Part shown: positions 1-14,200 of the stretch, piece after piece
How the letters are laid out: each line of letters opens with the position of its first letter
Numbering within the stretch: the stretch's first letter is position 1
Assembly: GCA_034638255.1 (NCBI GenBank)
Contig: JAWPGT010000006.1
Span: 682,001-746,000 of the forward strand
DNA: 64,000 bases
Source of the DNA: Coprinus comatus
Lineage: Eukaryota > Basidiomycota > Agaricomycetes > Agaricales > Agaricaceae
Reading direction: 5' to 3'
Notes under the pieces: generated by a model
Told to the model about the DNA's origin: nothing
Seen by the model: the letters and a program-made list of their open reading frames with translations, nothing else
The model's database searches: none
Program-made: the position numbers and the translations under genes

Positions 1-3000
1 TCTCATTCAATGTGAATTAATTTTTATTTTATACCGGGAAACCAAGGTGAAGCCCTAGGTATATAAATGCCATTCCTTTTTGTAGGATTAACATAAACCT
101 TCCGAGCTCATGATAAAGGCGCATCTGTAACTTAGAATTGAAGTTGAAATTATCTTTTCCAGACTCACACAGCCTGTCAGGTGTTAATTCAATAGCTAAT
201 TCTGACTAGGCGATCGTTTGTCTGGGAATCACCGAGAATGATTACAGGTGGGTTTCTGGTTGATGTTTCTTGTCAATGTTCTGTCTCGCTCAGGGTAGTC
301 GTATCAATAGGATTTAACCAGCGCATGTAGTCCATCTGGATACCTCCCCAATGTGACTTCCGGTAAGATTTGCCGGTGTTCCTTTTCTGTTTTCAAGTTC
401 TTTTTACCCCACACAGACCAATAAGTAGTTTTCTTTTATGGTTCCACCTAAAGAGGTAGATTCTTCTTGCCAACAAAATATACATCGGGGCTCCGGCAGG
501 GAAGTGAATCTCCGTAAATGTAGCCTATTCGACAGAACTGATTTATATATGAAACTACATCTACACCGCTATATTTTTTTTACGAATAGATCTAGATTAT
601 GTTGCGCTAGAAAGAAGTTGTAATTCTAGAAGGGAATGAATAGAAAGGCAAAGGCCGAGTCGTCGTTCGCCCAATCCGCGGTATTGAATATCGAGCAACA
701 ATGCATGTTTCAAGGTGTAAATTCACGTGAATTCTCGTTATTCAATAATAATATACATGTGTGGTCGTGGTCTTGAGATGGTGTTTACACGGATTTTGGT
801 GATAGCATAAACAAATAGTGATTTTTGTATGTCAATATACTGGAGAAAGCATGACTTGAAATTTCACGTAAGCTGCTATGTACAGTGCGAAGGATCTTAC
901 CGGGGTATAATAAAGTTCTGTATCATATCAGAAGTGTTGCATATGTCTGGAAAACCAAACGCTTCGTCACTGAAGCCCGAGATTGATTCTCGCATTGTAG
1001 ATGCCCAAGGAATTATGATCGGCCCGAGCTGTGACGGAGAGTGCCATTGACTCCGCGCGGAATATCATCTTAAAAGGTTTTGGGCCCAGTGCTCTGGACG
1101 CCGCCTTGTCCCATGGGAAATTCCGACTATAAGGCATGGGATAGAAGTTCTTGAAACATAGTCGCAAGTATGAATAGTAGGGAGTCAAACTTTTAAAGTC
1201 TCAAGGGGAGTTGAAGAGTTCCTGGCAGGTTGCTAATCGGATCCGTCCTCAAGTTTCATGAAGAACCCGAATCAAGGCCGCGAGTGGTTAGCTTCAGCCA
1301 CTTATGAAAAGGTTAGATATGATGACTGGACAAGCGCATGCGAGATATTGCTGCTTTGAATTACAGGTTTTATCGAATAAAGACAATATTTTCATTCGGT
1401 GCGTTCTTTCCACTTGCACTTTCGAATGTCAGCTATGAAACATATTGTTGAGTGACGTACCATGTGTGACTTTCACCAAGACGGAATGAGTGTCCAACGA
1501 GTCGGGTTGCTTATACCAGTATCGGAAAAGCATGACAACGATATACTGAGCAATGGAGGCCCTAAGCAACCTATTCAATATATGGAATCTTTGTCTATAC
1601 TCTAGCGCCAAGATATGGGAGACTGGTCGTTTCGGAAGTGTGAGGAATTGGGGTGGAAAGGTCGTCACCAGAACTGTATAGCATGTCAGTGGATAGTACA
1701 ATTCCAAGATTACGCCCTTCTGCTGCGAAAACCGCGCATGACCCCGCAGATACGACGCATGTATAGAAAGGAAGCTTCTCCTTCCCCTAAGCATTGGTCA
1801 AAAAAGTGGAAGTGGGAAGCTTGAAGAAGCTGAAATAGAGAATAACCAAGTGGACCGGATGTCCGCTCCCGAAGCCCGAGTAAATAGCAAGAGAAGCACG
1901 GATGGATTTTCATCAATGATGTCGAGTGTATGAGACGGCATCATCCTTGCGAGAACAGTGAATTGGCTCCAATAACCTTTACAAGCAAGTATCTGGTGGA
2001 ATCATCGATAGATAGCTTTACGAATGGAGGTACGTATTTGAGTTTAAACAGCGGTCCGGTGTAACGGTTGACCTATCCTATTCTATACGGGTGTGTCATA
2101 AGGGCTTTGGTACGAGGTTGCTGCTTTGTTTTCGAGGAGTGGGGAAAGAAGGGAGACAAAGCAGACATTTTTTTCATGATCCTGCGAGCAAAACACGGAA
2201 ATTCGTTTCTGTCAGCAAACCAAGGAACAACGAGCATGTGCTTACGATGGGGATTATGCCAAGGAGGTTATGTGGGGTCGAAAATCATCAGCTGAGTAGT
2301 GTCCCAAGTCTTTGAGCTCAGACCTTGGTGGTATAACACTAGTACACCCGTAACCCCACAACATTGACAATTCCGAGTGAAGGTCAGAAAACACAGACCC
2401 TGGAGAGCATACACAAGACTGCTAATCGGACATGGCTTGTTCTAGAAACCGCCTCTTGTGTTTCGGATTGTAGATAATAGTCAGGTTGTGGTGGGACAAC
2501 ACTTGAATTTGCTTTCAAGGGGTTGAAAAGTGGTTATTATCAAGAAAACCACGAACAATGTATTTCATGCCAACTTACGGTCCTTTAAGGCTTCATTTGC
2601 TCCACGGGAAGATTATGAAACAGCCGTATCAGGTTAATAGATAATCCTATGATTAAATTAGATAAATAAGAATAAAATGAGATTCTTCATTGAAAATGGG
2701 GTCGTAACTTACTGACCATGGCAGAGTTACGAGCAATAGATAATGATACTGATGTAGATTAGTGACTGCCGCAGCGCTACTACTGCTTGAGGATTGTTGA
2801 GAAAGTCAGAGAAAGCAAGCCCTGTTTCTGGCACGTGATTTCTCAAACCGTGACATCAGTGCAAGACCGGTAGTCCAGACCTTACGCCGAGAAACATCAC
2901 TGATTGAATGACATTGAACGCCCATAATCTCTTACTCTACGCTACTCTATTTTGAAACACACATGATGGTACATGATATCCACTCCCAGATGCCGTTACA

Positions 3001-3688
3001 GTACAGAGTATATACCTGGTACATCGGTGGTACATCCTATCAATATAGAAAATCCAAGATTATCGGATGCTCACTTCAGCGCCCAGATTCTGCACTTTTC
3101 ATTGCCTACAAATAATGAAGTTTTCTGTTTGTTGTTATGTTTTCCACGTGGCACCTCCAGATGTTATATACTGATTTTCTAACAAAGCGATGACCTGATC
3201 AAAGTCATGAGATTTTGAGTCATTGGGGTTTGGGGTCGCACCCAACAACCGATTAAAGCGATAATGGCCCTCATGGGCCCACTTTTCGTCTCGTACGATG
3301 AAGCAAGTTGAAACTAGCATTCTCTTTTGACATTGAAAGATTGCTCGAAGCTTCGAATATCCATAACGACTCATCGAGAGGCAGTGCGGGGTAGATCACG
3401 GACCAGTCAAAATGTTGCAACATCCAGGCCTGATCTTTTGTTGGCTGCCTGCCATTTGTTGTAACATTTGATGCCCTGGCCAATGCTGTAAATAACATTC
3501 AATCATCGCTGTTGTCTGATCAGGTTAGGGCAACTGACGGTTTGAACCGACGATATTATAGGCCATTACCGAGTGTTGTGGCGTATATATTTATCTAGGT
3601 CTATGCAGGGCTTACCCTGACCCCATACTTTCTTCTCCTTATAAAACTCTTCCTTCATCTCTTATTTCTTCATCCCAATAATCTCACC
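1..3688. other. Gene-poor stretch, no recognisable gene
   Basis: I see no convincing gene here. The open frames are short (under about 125 codons), lie on both strands, lack recognisable motifs and do not join through plausible introns into a longer protein. The composition resembles decayed intergenic DNA. I found no clear terminal repeats or transposon proteins. The last 50 bases are the promoter and leader of the malic enzyme gene. Confidence 0.5.
3640..3647 (+). promoter_or_regulatory. Possible TATA box of the malic enzyme gene
   Basis: The string tataaaac lies about 45 bases before the chosen malic enzyme start, inside a pyrimidine-rich leader. The short distance leaves room for only a very short 5' leader, so this is suggestive only. 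Confidence 0.35.
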
Positions 3689-5959
3689 ATGACTATCGTC
3701 CTCACTCCCTACTGGTCTGACGGTGTTCAGAAATTAAGGGTAGCCCCTCAGCGTATGTGCAGCATGATATTCTCTGAACTCTGATTTAATCGATGCATGC
3801 TTTAGCGCCGGCGAAGCCTGCTCGCGGACTTGTTCCTCCTGTCCTCGAAGAATCTGTTCATGCCATCCGATGCCTTGCCCAGTTGAGATCAAAAGACAAG
3901 GGCATAGAGAAATATATCTACCTATCCATGCTAAAGGAACAAGACCCCAATATGTTTTACAAGCTCTGCTTGCAACACATGTCGGAGTTCACACCAATAA
4001 TCTACACCCCTACTGTTGGTGACGCATGTGTGCGGTATTCGCATATTTACAGGCGCCCCGAGGGTTTGGTTCGTATTCCTGTGGTTTATTCCTACGAGTG
4101 GCACATTGAACAGTCCTTTTAGTTTATTTCTATCAAAGATAAAGGCAAGATTCGTGAGGGTGAGTTTCAACTTGCATAGTTGATTTTAGCCTCGATCTAA
4201 GCGACCCCGGGCCCTAGTCATTGCCAATTGGCCAAAGATCGACGAGGCACGCATTAGCGTTGTTACTGATGGTAAGCTTAGTTAGTTGGCGTATCATCGA
4301 GTCTTAATCATTTATATTACCTGTAGGGTCACGTATCCTCGGCTTGGGTGACCTCGGTGTCAACGGTATGCCGATCTCTATCGGCAAGCTCTCTTTGTAC
4401 ATCGCCGGTGCCGGGTAAGTTGATCATTATAGTTTTCCATCTTCGATTCAATAGTGTCTTATTTTAACTTTTAGAATCCGTCCCCAGTCAACTGTTCCTA
4501 TCTGCTTAGACTTGGGTACTAATAATGAAGAGTTCCTTGAAGATCCCCTCTACCTCGGTCTGCGCCAAAAGCGCGTCCCAGAGCAGGAAATGACAGAATT
4601 CATGGATGAATTAATGCAGGAGATGACGGCTGCATTTCCTAGAATGATGATACAGTTTGAGGTAACACATCTTGCCTCGAGGCCAGGTTATTTCAAGCTG
4701 ACAGGTCTTCTTTTCTGTAGGACTTTTCTACTGATAACGCTTTTAGATATCTTAAGCGCTACCGAAACAAATACCCAGTATTTAATGATGATATTCAGGG
4801 AACTGGAGCCGTGGTTCTTAGCGGTTTCTTGAATGCCGCAAAACTCTCTTCAAAGGCTTCGGGTCACCCCTTGAGCTCACATCGCATTCTGTTCTTCGGT
4901 GCTGGCTCTGCTGGTGTTGGAGTTGCGCAGCAATTGATGAGCTTCTTCACACTTCAAGGTTTGTCAAAAGAGGAAGCCCGAAGAAGGATCTGGCTCGTTG
5001 ATTCACAAGGCCTCGTGTACAATGCTCGTGGCCGATTGGCAGAGCACAAGAAGTGTCCGTACTTCTTTTCCCAGTCCATACCCCAAACCCAATTACTAAT
5101 CTCCTTCCTTACCCACAGACTTCTCCAGAGATGATTATGAAGGCCCCCCAATGACTAACCTTGTGGATGTCATCACTTACGTGAAGCCTACTGCCCTTAT
5201 GGGTCTCTCTACAATCACCGTAAGTTGGTCGTGTGAGATACAGTAGACATAAAGATGATCAATCTCAATCTCTTTCTTCAATTCACCAGGGCGCGTTCAC
5301 CCCGGAGGTGCTCAAGACTATGTCGACGTTAAATGCTCGTCCAATTATCTTCCCATTGTCCAACCCCGTCCGCCTATCCGAATGTTCATTTGAGGACGCC
5401 GTACAATATACCAATGGTCAGGTACTTTTTGCTTCAGGCTCTCCATTCCCTGAGCAACTTTACGAGGGCAAGACCCTGTACCCTGGACAAGGTAATAATA
5501 TGTACATCTTCCCAGGTATGTGATTTGAATTTGTGGATCTTCTTACTCCTTACCGACAATATATATCTTAGGTTTGGGACTTGGTGCCATCTTGGGACGC
5601 ATTAGTTCTTTCACTGACGGAATGGTTGAGGCTGCATCCCTCGGCTTAGCTGACTCGTTAACCGAAGAAGAACAATCTCAAGGCCTTTTGTATCCTCGAA
5701 TTGAACGAAGTGCGTCACCTGTCTTCTTTAAAAAAGAAATGGTCAACTCATGTTTCTTTTTAGTTAGGGAAATTAGTGGACACATTGCTAAGCAGGTTCT
5801 TCGTAGTTCTCAACGCGATGTGAGTACTTTCCAACTCCATGGAACTAGTTCAGAAAACTAAAAATATTCTAGGGTGTGGACCGCAATGAGTCCTTGAGGA
5901 ATCTTAGCGACGATGATCTTATGAAATATATTAACGAGAAGATGTGGACTCCACAATGA
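3689..5959 (+). CDS. NAD(P)-dependent malic enzyme
   Basis: Malic enzyme oxidatively decarboxylates malate to pyruvate and makes NADH or NADPH, linking the TCA cycle to pyruvate and lipid metabolism. Twelve exons splice cleanly into about 544 residues, close to the family length, starting [12 protein letters not shown]. The N-terminal domain carries YTPTVGDAC, followed by [14 protein letters not shown] across the second intron. The metal and malate site follows with [24 protein letters not shown] and the [15 protein letters not shown] segment. The NAD-binding Rossmann loop reads [15 protein letters not shown]. The C-terminal domain has IFPLSNP and ends MWTPQ. Introns are about 50-70 nt with GT..AG ends (for example 4069-4122 and 5055-5118), and I see no frame break. 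There is no obvious mitochondrial presequence, so a cytosolic form is possible. NAD versus NADP preference cannot be read from this sequence. Confidence 0.95.
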
Positions 5960-6324
5960 TCGATGATCGATGATCTATATTCATGATTGGTGAAAACGAT
6001 AGAATCGAAGATAAAAGAAATAAACTAGTCCGCGCTCTCGTTGCATTGCTATTGCTTCTTCTACGTCTTATATAATTTCGCAATATGAATAGATGCTTGT
6101 TTGATGATTTCCTAAATTTCGATGGTATACACCACGAGGTTGATAACTTCAGTTACAATCCGACTAGTGATACATTGGTAGTAACGACTTGAGGCCTAGA
6201 CTACATGCCACAACAGATTATATGAGATAGTAGAGAAAAAAGTTCATAGTAGAAGGGAGTGAGTCAATATATGAAAGAAGGTTAAATGGAATGAGTCAAT
6301 ATATCCTTCGAATAGGTAAATTAT
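5960..6324. other. Convergent intergenic spacer
   Basis: This spacer lies between the 3' ends of the malic enzyme gene (+) and the membrane-protein gene (-). It is AT-rich and has no coding signal; it presumably holds both 3' untranslated regions. The repeated atcgatgatcgatgatc just after the malic enzyme stop (about 5957-5975) is a short direct repeat with no known role. Confidence 0.6.
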
Positions 6325-7642
6325 TTACGGGCAACTCAACCAGCTAGCAGTTGTTTGGTGACGGGGTAATGGCCGGGTATCAATCTCAGTTTTTGGAGGA
6401 GGTAAAGGCGGCTCTATAATAGACGGCATCACATTATGCTGACGAACTGGCATCATGGAGCTCTTGGCTATACTGGATCGCCTTCCCTCACCCCTGGAGA
6501 GAGTATTGGGCCATAGGAGATTCGGAGGAGTATACCGCAGAATTGTATCGGTTCCCGTAAAATGAGTATAAAGTGATTCTGGACAGCGAAATGATAGTTT
6601 AGTGGTTGAGATAGTATATTGAATGGTACTTGACATTTACCTGTTGCATGTACACTGGGTTGTTTCTTATGCAGCATCTCCAGCCAACGTCGTTTGTGAC
6701 GTTTCCATAACTTGTAGACCAAAAAGGCAATGATGAAGAATATTATCACACCAAGAATACCGGAAAGGATACGAATGGTTATCACAGCATCGCGAACGTC
6801 CTGCATCCCCTCAATGTCCTCTGATGAGTTACTTCCTTCCAAGCTACTGTGATTATGCGACATTGCAGAAGGATCATTCACTTTATCCGTTTCGTTCATT
6901 CTAGTCACCGTGCCATCTTGTTGAGGGAAGACGAAAAAGTTTTCCAATATGAAGGGTGCATTACCCCTGAGAAAACGAATGTTTATTTCATGTTCTTTGC
7001 CTTCTGAGCCAAATATGTGCGAGAATAAAGGTTGCCTCCGGACATTCGTATTCGTGATGGGTTGGGTTAATGTAACGGATTCACTAGCATCAATGCGATA
7101 TATGATAGTTGGGGGTGTCCTCGTGGAATTACTGCTAGGGACTGTCCCAAAAACTGTGATGCCTGTGCCTGTTATTACACTGTTAATGTAGACCTTATTC
7201 AGGTATACTGGATCTAGATTTCATACGTACCATTGAATGCGAGGGAAACCGTCGAGTCGGGTGTTGTGGTGCTATGGGTTATACCTAGTCTATCCTGGTT
7301 CAAGACCCACTGTCCTTCGTAGCGAACCCGAGGGTTGTTGTTTTGAATAATACATTGCAGACAAGGTCCTCTATCGGCAAAGTTCTGGTCATCATCATCA
7401 TCATCGTCGGGGAGAGTACGATTACGAAGACGACGACGAAAAGTGGGATCATCCCTCTCAAAGTCTGGTTCCCATGTATAACTCGACAGCTCATCCCACA
7501 ACCATCGAATGAATGATCCTTTAGTGGATGTTTGAACACCCGTAACATGGGATTTCTCTACATTACAAGTGCCAAATCATTACAAGTTCAAACATAGAGG
7601 GGATGCGAACAACTCACCTTGTTGTGCTGGAGATGGGGCCAT
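6325..7642 (-). CDS. Single-pass membrane protein with a lectin-like beta-sandwich ectodomain (Agaricomycete family)
   Basis: Four exons (7642-7618, 7557-7231, 7168-6641, 6578-6325) splice in frame into 377 residues. The N-terminal half carries the motif set of a basidiomycete surface-protein family: CLQCIIQNNNPRVRYEGQW, then THSTTTPDSTVSLAFNG and GTGITVFGTVP, which form a predicted beta-sandwich. Next come a Ser/Asn-rich stalk and one membrane helix (about ILSGILGVIIFFIIAFLVYKLW), followed by a basic stop-transfer KRHKRR and a cytoplasmic tail with proline-rich EPPLPPPK. A DDDDDDD run sits before the ectodomain. The molecular function is unknown. No signal peptide is visible at MAPSPAQQ, which is odd for an ectodomain protein; either the helix acts as a reverse signal-anchor or a 5' exon was missed. 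The second intron uses an acceptor at about 7169; the nearer AG would bring in a stop. Confidence 0.75.
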
Positions 7643-8289
7643 CCTTGAAAACCTCAAAGAAGAATGAAAGACGCTTCGCTATGGGTAAGTATGGGAGGTA
7701 TCTACACAAAAGGGCAGGAAGTACGCCTACGTAAACTTCCAGAGAGTGTGTGTAGAAAAAGAAGAGTTAACAGGTCATACTTGCGACGTGCCTTATCTTA
7801 TAACTGGTCGGAGAAAGAAAAAGGAAAAAGAAACCCATACTGCTGGTCCAGGACAACACTGAAAGGGTCAGCAGATGTAACTGGCCAACCCTGATCGGTG
7901 CCTTTATGGAGTGATACATAGAATCCCCACAACTCGTTGACAATGTACTGAAGTAATAATTACGCCCTTTGTTACCCTCGCTAATACACTTCACCACTCA
8001 TATATTCGAATGCCTTGAATAAACAGAATATAGTTGAACGCCTGTTATCCTTTGCTTTTGAGAGAGGCGGCAGCAAGAGAGTACCAAGGGAATTGTGGTA
8101 ACCAGGTGTGAGATGATGACTCCCACTGGTTCAATTGTCGTTAGCGCGACTTGACGTGTTGGTAAGGGTGGTATGAGAGAAGACGATAAGACGAGGGATA
8201 AATAGTCTAAAAGTAGACTGGGTCTATCACGTGTATTAAATAAAATGATATACTTAGATAATAGTGAGGGTCGATGCATTGATTGGTAA
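7643..8289. other. Intergenic region upstream of the membrane-protein gene
   Basis: This holds the 5' flank of the membrane-protein gene and the 3' flank of the ABC transporter, both on the minus strand. The small open frames here have no recognisable motif and do not splice into anything longer. Confidence 0.5.
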
Positions 8290-11200
8290 TTATACCCCTG
8301 CCATTTTCTTGAGCATTGCAAACTCGTCTTTCCCAGTTGCTTTGCACAACGCGTAAAACTTGCTCTTCTGATTAGATAACAAGACCTTGGGCCTGAGATA
8401 GGAGATTAAATTCAATAGTGTTACAAAATTGAAAGACATTGCTTACTTATCGAACTCGACGATCCGCCCATCTTCCAACAACATAACCTAACGGAGAAAC
8501 CATTAAAAACTACAACTATAATACCAGAAATTTACTCACCCTATCATAGTCAATAATAGTTCTTAGCCTATGGGCAATTGTAAGGATGGTGCTTTCAGCA
8601 AATTCCCTAGAGAAGAGGCAGTTAGCTCAAGTTTATGATTCATGATTGGTGGATTTACTCACTGTCGGATTGTCTTTCCAATTAGTTCGTCGGTTGCATA
8701 ATCAACACTAGAGAAAGTTCATGAACATCATACTCATATATGGTTCTAGAAACCAATGAATATTGCATACCTAGCGGTCGCCTATAAACAACGAGTAACT
8801 TCAGTACAAAAACCGTCCGTCAAGAATTCAAACTACACACCTCATCCATAACAAGAATTTTCGTCCTTTTTAGAATAGCCCTAGCCATACAGAGGAGCTG
8901 CTTCTCCCTGAATCATTACTTTAGCACAAGTAAGAAAAAATCATTTTTTAAAAAGAACATACCCAGTGGAGAAGTTTTCTCCGCCTTCAGAGACAACGGA
9001 GTCTAGGTCACGGAATACGTTAGCATTGACAGCATCCGCAGCTTCTGCTGGAGTATCCGCGGAAGGAATGAGATGAACCCGACGAAGTGCTTCATACTAA
9101 ACAGATCTTCGTAAGAGAAAAGAACCACAACGCTGGTAATTCACATACGATTTCCGCATCGTCGTATTCACCGAATACGTCAAGAGTAGATCTCAATGTT
9201 CCACTTAGAATGGTAGGGTCCTCTGAAATGAATTATGCATACATTAGCAAATATTAATTGATCTAAAAAGATAAGATGCTCACGAGGAATAATAGTCAAT
9301 CGACTTCTAAGATCTGTCAAACCAATTTTACTCGTATCCAATCCATCAATTAAGATACGACCTTCAGTCGGTTCTACGAAACGGAAGAACGATAAAGCAA
9401 GTGTACTTTTCCCTGAACCTGTGCGTCCTAGAATTCCAATCTTTTCTCCAGAACGAATCTCAAAGTTAAGATGATGAAGAACATCAGGTAGGTCCGGCTG
9501 AAAGAAGGGGTGCAAACCATATCATCAGCCACAGAAGATAGCACCAAAGAGGGGTAGGGCTAGATTTGCCTGGACCCATGAAACTTACAGCATATCTAAT
9601 AACCAGGTCTTCACATTTAATTTCTCCATGCTCGGGCCAAGAAGCGGATGGTCTAGGCTCCATGAACTCAGGTGGTTCCCTTTTCAGTTCAGAGTATTCT
9701 TTGACACGTTCAACTGCAACCTATAACGGACAAATTTATGTCTCAACAACGGGCTACATACATCTAGGGGTAGGAACAAAAAAAGAAATTCTCACCATTG
9801 ATTGTTCCAATCCAACAAAACGGCGAACCTAATAAGACATGAGAGAAAACGAAATGAGTACGGTGCTTCCAGAGCAGGTGCCCCGTCAATTCAAAAAAAA
9901 AAGGCACATACCATGAACAATAGGTCTCCGGTGATAGTCGAAGCAAATGCAAGGGCAAAACCAGCAAAGGAAGCACTGATGTTTGGCATCACAAGGCACA
10001 CCAATCCAGTAACACCGACGATGCCAGCAGAGACCATATTGAAACGGATCGAGAGCCAACGATTGACTAGATTCAAGTGAGAAAAAATAATTCCGTTAAA
10101 TAGGCTTTACGAGATAAATTTGTTTTTTACATACCTCCCCACATCCAGTAATATGGATTAGCATTCTATTCCCAACATAATAACCCCTTTGTCAAATTGT
10201 GGCGCCAATAAATAACGAAACAATACATACCGTATCAACACACCTCAGCATATCCCGTAAGAACTTGGATGAAGCACCGAAAGCACGGATGATCGTGACA
10301 CCAGAAATAGTCTCTCCGTAGATTGAATAGAGAGGTGACCGTGTTACTGAATCTGTGGTTCCCACATGAGTCTAACTAAACACTTGAAATGCAAACGCCA
10401 TTAAGGACGTAAGAAAGAACACAAACCAAGTCTTCGCATATCCCTAGATGTTTGCCCGTAGACCTTGGCAACTAAATTATTTTTGATATCGAGAGTCAAA
10501 AAGCCGGTTCTCGTAAATGCGCAAGGGATTACGCACCATTATAATAGATAAGTCCAAGAATCGAAGCCGCGAAAACGAACGGAGGTCCACCAACAACACT
10601 AACGGTAATGATGGTAGTGGCGGCCGACAATCCATACATAATACTTCTTCCAAAGTTATCTGAAAGAGAGCTATCGATACCTAGCGACACATTCAAAAAC
10701 AATATGAATTATTTTCTTTAAGGTAATACCAAAGAAAAAACACACCTTCAAAATCTTTTCCGAACCGATTTAACAGACGACCTCGTGAAACTGTATCATG
10801 GAATCTAATATCTGCAAACAACACGGTCTCCAACAACCTTTCATAAAGAACCGTCGAAGCATGAATAGATCCATTATAAAGCACAAAGTACCGCAAAGTC
10901 GAAATGACCAATCCAACAGCTGTAATACCCGCATATACCGAAATATAAAATATTGGATTATCAATTCGATCAGTTTCATCCGTTGCAGTGGCCGACCAAT
11001 ACCTAGATCATACATCAACAACCAAAAACAAAGAAGAAAAAATAAAAGGAGAACATACCTCAACCATCCATTTTCAAGAACAGGACTAATAGATGCAATC
11101 AAAAGCATGAAAGTAAACAAAGCCCAATACCATCCATTTCCACAGGCACCAATATAAGTTGTCCAAATATCCTTTCCAATCCTTCCAACAGCTCTTTTCT

Positions 11201-14200
11201 CCTCTTCAACAAGTTTCCTTGGTGCCTTCTTTTCTTTCTTTACTTCAGGAACAGCCACCAAAGAGCTACTTTCCGATACCGATCCTGCAACACCAATTGT
11301 CTCAGCTTCCTCCAAAACGTGTTCCACTGTTTCCTCTTCATCATGGGTGACCTTAGTACCATTGTCGGCATCAGCGTTCCCGGATTGAACTAAAGTTTTC
11401 ATCACAGGTGAAGTGAAAAATTCTTCAGAACTACCAGCGAATTGGAGATGTCCGTTATCCAATGCCACAATGTATTTTGCACCTGGAGCGCATAATTGAA
11501 CGTGATGCGAAACTAGAATGAGCGTTCTTCCTGTCATTAGTTCTCCTTTAAGGCATTCTTTGTAGAGATGTTGTGCAGTGTGCGCGTCAACTATAAAAGA
11601 AAAGAAAATCAGAAACGGTGTTCCAAAGTTTGACAGTGGCAATTATCAGCTAAACTTCACTCACCGGCTGAGAGAACGTCGTCAAGGAATAAGATAGAGG
11701 CGCGAGAGTAAACGGCACGAGCCAATGAAACTAAGAAAGAAAGAAAAATGCATTAAAACACATCCAATAAAATAAATACAGAACAACACTTACCTCTAGC
11801 TTTTTGACCACCCGACAAATTAACACCCCTCTCTCCAATCTCACTCTCATCACCATCCTCCAAAATTTCCAAATCACTCAACAAAGCACAAACCTCCAAA
11901 GTCTTCCTATACCTCTCTTCATCAAAAGGCAAATTAAACAAAATATTCTCCTTAATCGAAGCATTCCTCAACCAAGCAGCTTGAGGAACATAAGCAGTAA
12001 CACCTTTAACAATCCAATCTTCCTTCCTAATCCGTCCATTCCCATCCCCATTTCCAATTCCAATTTCAGCATATTTAGCCAAAACATCTGGTGGACTACG
12101 TGGACAGAGAAGTTGACCAGCTAAAATATCAGCTTCACCAAGTAAAGCTAATAATAACAAAGTCTTTCCACTTCCCAATTTCCCACAAACCAAACTCAAC
12201 TCTCCTTCCGGGAAATTCAAACTGACATCGCTTAACACGAACTTTTGTTTCCCAGCACCAGCACCAGCAGTAGGTGTACGTGCGCCCGTAGGAGTTTGAA
12301 TTGCAGATGCCATGGCTGTAGTGGCTGTCGTTGTAGATCCAATGGTACGATCTTGAGGCCAAGTCAAAGTACAAGATTGAAGTGCGATGATGTGAGATTG
12401 TTGTGAGAGAGCAGGAACTTTTGATACTTCAGCTCCGTTGAGATATTTCTCGATTCGGCGGAGTGAGACGAAAGATTGGAGCATGTTAATGAATGTTTCG
12501 GGAAGTGCGTTTAGTGCGAATTTCATTTCGGTGAAGACTGGTGAAAAGAGGAAAGAGAGGTTAGTCAATGAATTAGCAAGCTCGTTGCAAGAAACGAAAT
12601 GGCGTACCCATGATCTGGTAAGAAATATTGAAATTAGAATATTATTCTCATTATATGTAATGTAATTCAACAACTCACCGAAGTAAAAGCAATAGAAGGA
12701 GTTAAAGGTTGTTGTCTAACGACCGCATAATGCCAAAAAGAAACTAAAGTCACAAGGATAGGTGAACCATTCCAAATTGCATTCCAAAGCGTCTAAACAA
12801 AGTAAATCCCACACTATTAACATCCCATTTCCTACCAACACAAAGACAACATAACTCACCTCAATTGAATAATTTAATTTCTGGTACTTCAATTCTTTTG
12901 CTCGGACTTGCAACACTTTAGACTCGAAACTACGTTCCCAGGCCATAAATTTGATCATCCTTATACCTCCCAGAATCTATACACAACATTCATCAGCATC
13001 CAAAAACCAGAACGGACAAAACAAAACAAAAACCTACTTCATTCATCAACGAAACTCTCTCATCTCTAGCCTTCATCAGATTTTCCTGAGCACCAACAAC
13101 AATCTTCCCAGCAAGATGATTCAAAGGTAAGAACAAGCAAGTGACTGCTAATCCAAAGAAACACGATACACCTATATATGCATATATATACCATCAGTAA
13201 AGCCATCCTTGTCCAAAAAAATATAAAGGAAAGGAAGGAAGGAGAATTAGAAAACTGAAACTCACCAAGAAGATGATACAAAAACATTGTCCCAATAATA
13301 ATCTCAATCGGCGAATCCACCAATGAAAACAAATGCCAGGCAAATTCACTAACACGATCCACATCTGTTGTCATAAGTGTCATAACCTGTGCTTTACTCG
13401 AAAAGTCATCTTCATCATCCTCTTTCTTCTTCACTTCTTCATTTGAACCTGGAGTAGTAGCAGGTACAGGTGTGCTAGATTGAACACCACCTTCCACAGC
13501 TTCGGTATCTTTTTTCGGTGGTGCAGAAGAAGCAATATCTTTCCTAACTAGTGTCTTTTGGAATAGGATAGAATTGAGTTGGATTCGTAACCTGACTTGA
13601 ATATATGTTGTTGCCAAAGACCAAAGTTGTCCCGTAGCTATAAAATACAGAAAGAAACATCAACACATTTCCAGATCATCTCACCGGAAAAAAAAGACTC
13701 ACTCATAAACATAAAAGCATTTGACAAAAACAAACCCAGGACATAAACCCAACCCCAACCCATTTCCTCTCTCTTCTCATCCATTTCTAAATACCTCACG
13801 AGTCTCTGTAAGAAAATCGCAGGAGTATAAAACAACGCAGCCGAAATCATCGCAAGCGCCAACTCTACAGCAATAGGAACCTTGTTCAACTTTGCCAATA
13901 CCCAAATCAGACCCCAACCCGAACCAGGTTTGGGTGTATATCTTCCCATCTTTAACCGTATTGTGCGCATAGCATGTTTCATTCTCGTATAATTGTATGT
14001 TGCTCTCATATCGGCTGGGACAATTGGAAGATCTCCAATGTCTAAAGATGTTGCCACGTTACCAAGCCATACCACTTTGGTTGTGTAGGAGAAGAAAAGG
14101 TAATCCCAGGGTGAAGAACCTACATTGCACATAAAGTTTAACTCTCAATAACAAATAATAAAAGGCGATGCAGACTCACCAACTATACCAGTAACATTTT

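Noticed and set aside
1429..1916. Overlapping minus-strand frames of 68-121 codons
   Set aside because: There is no domain, they overlap each other in different frames, and no introns join them into a plausible gene.
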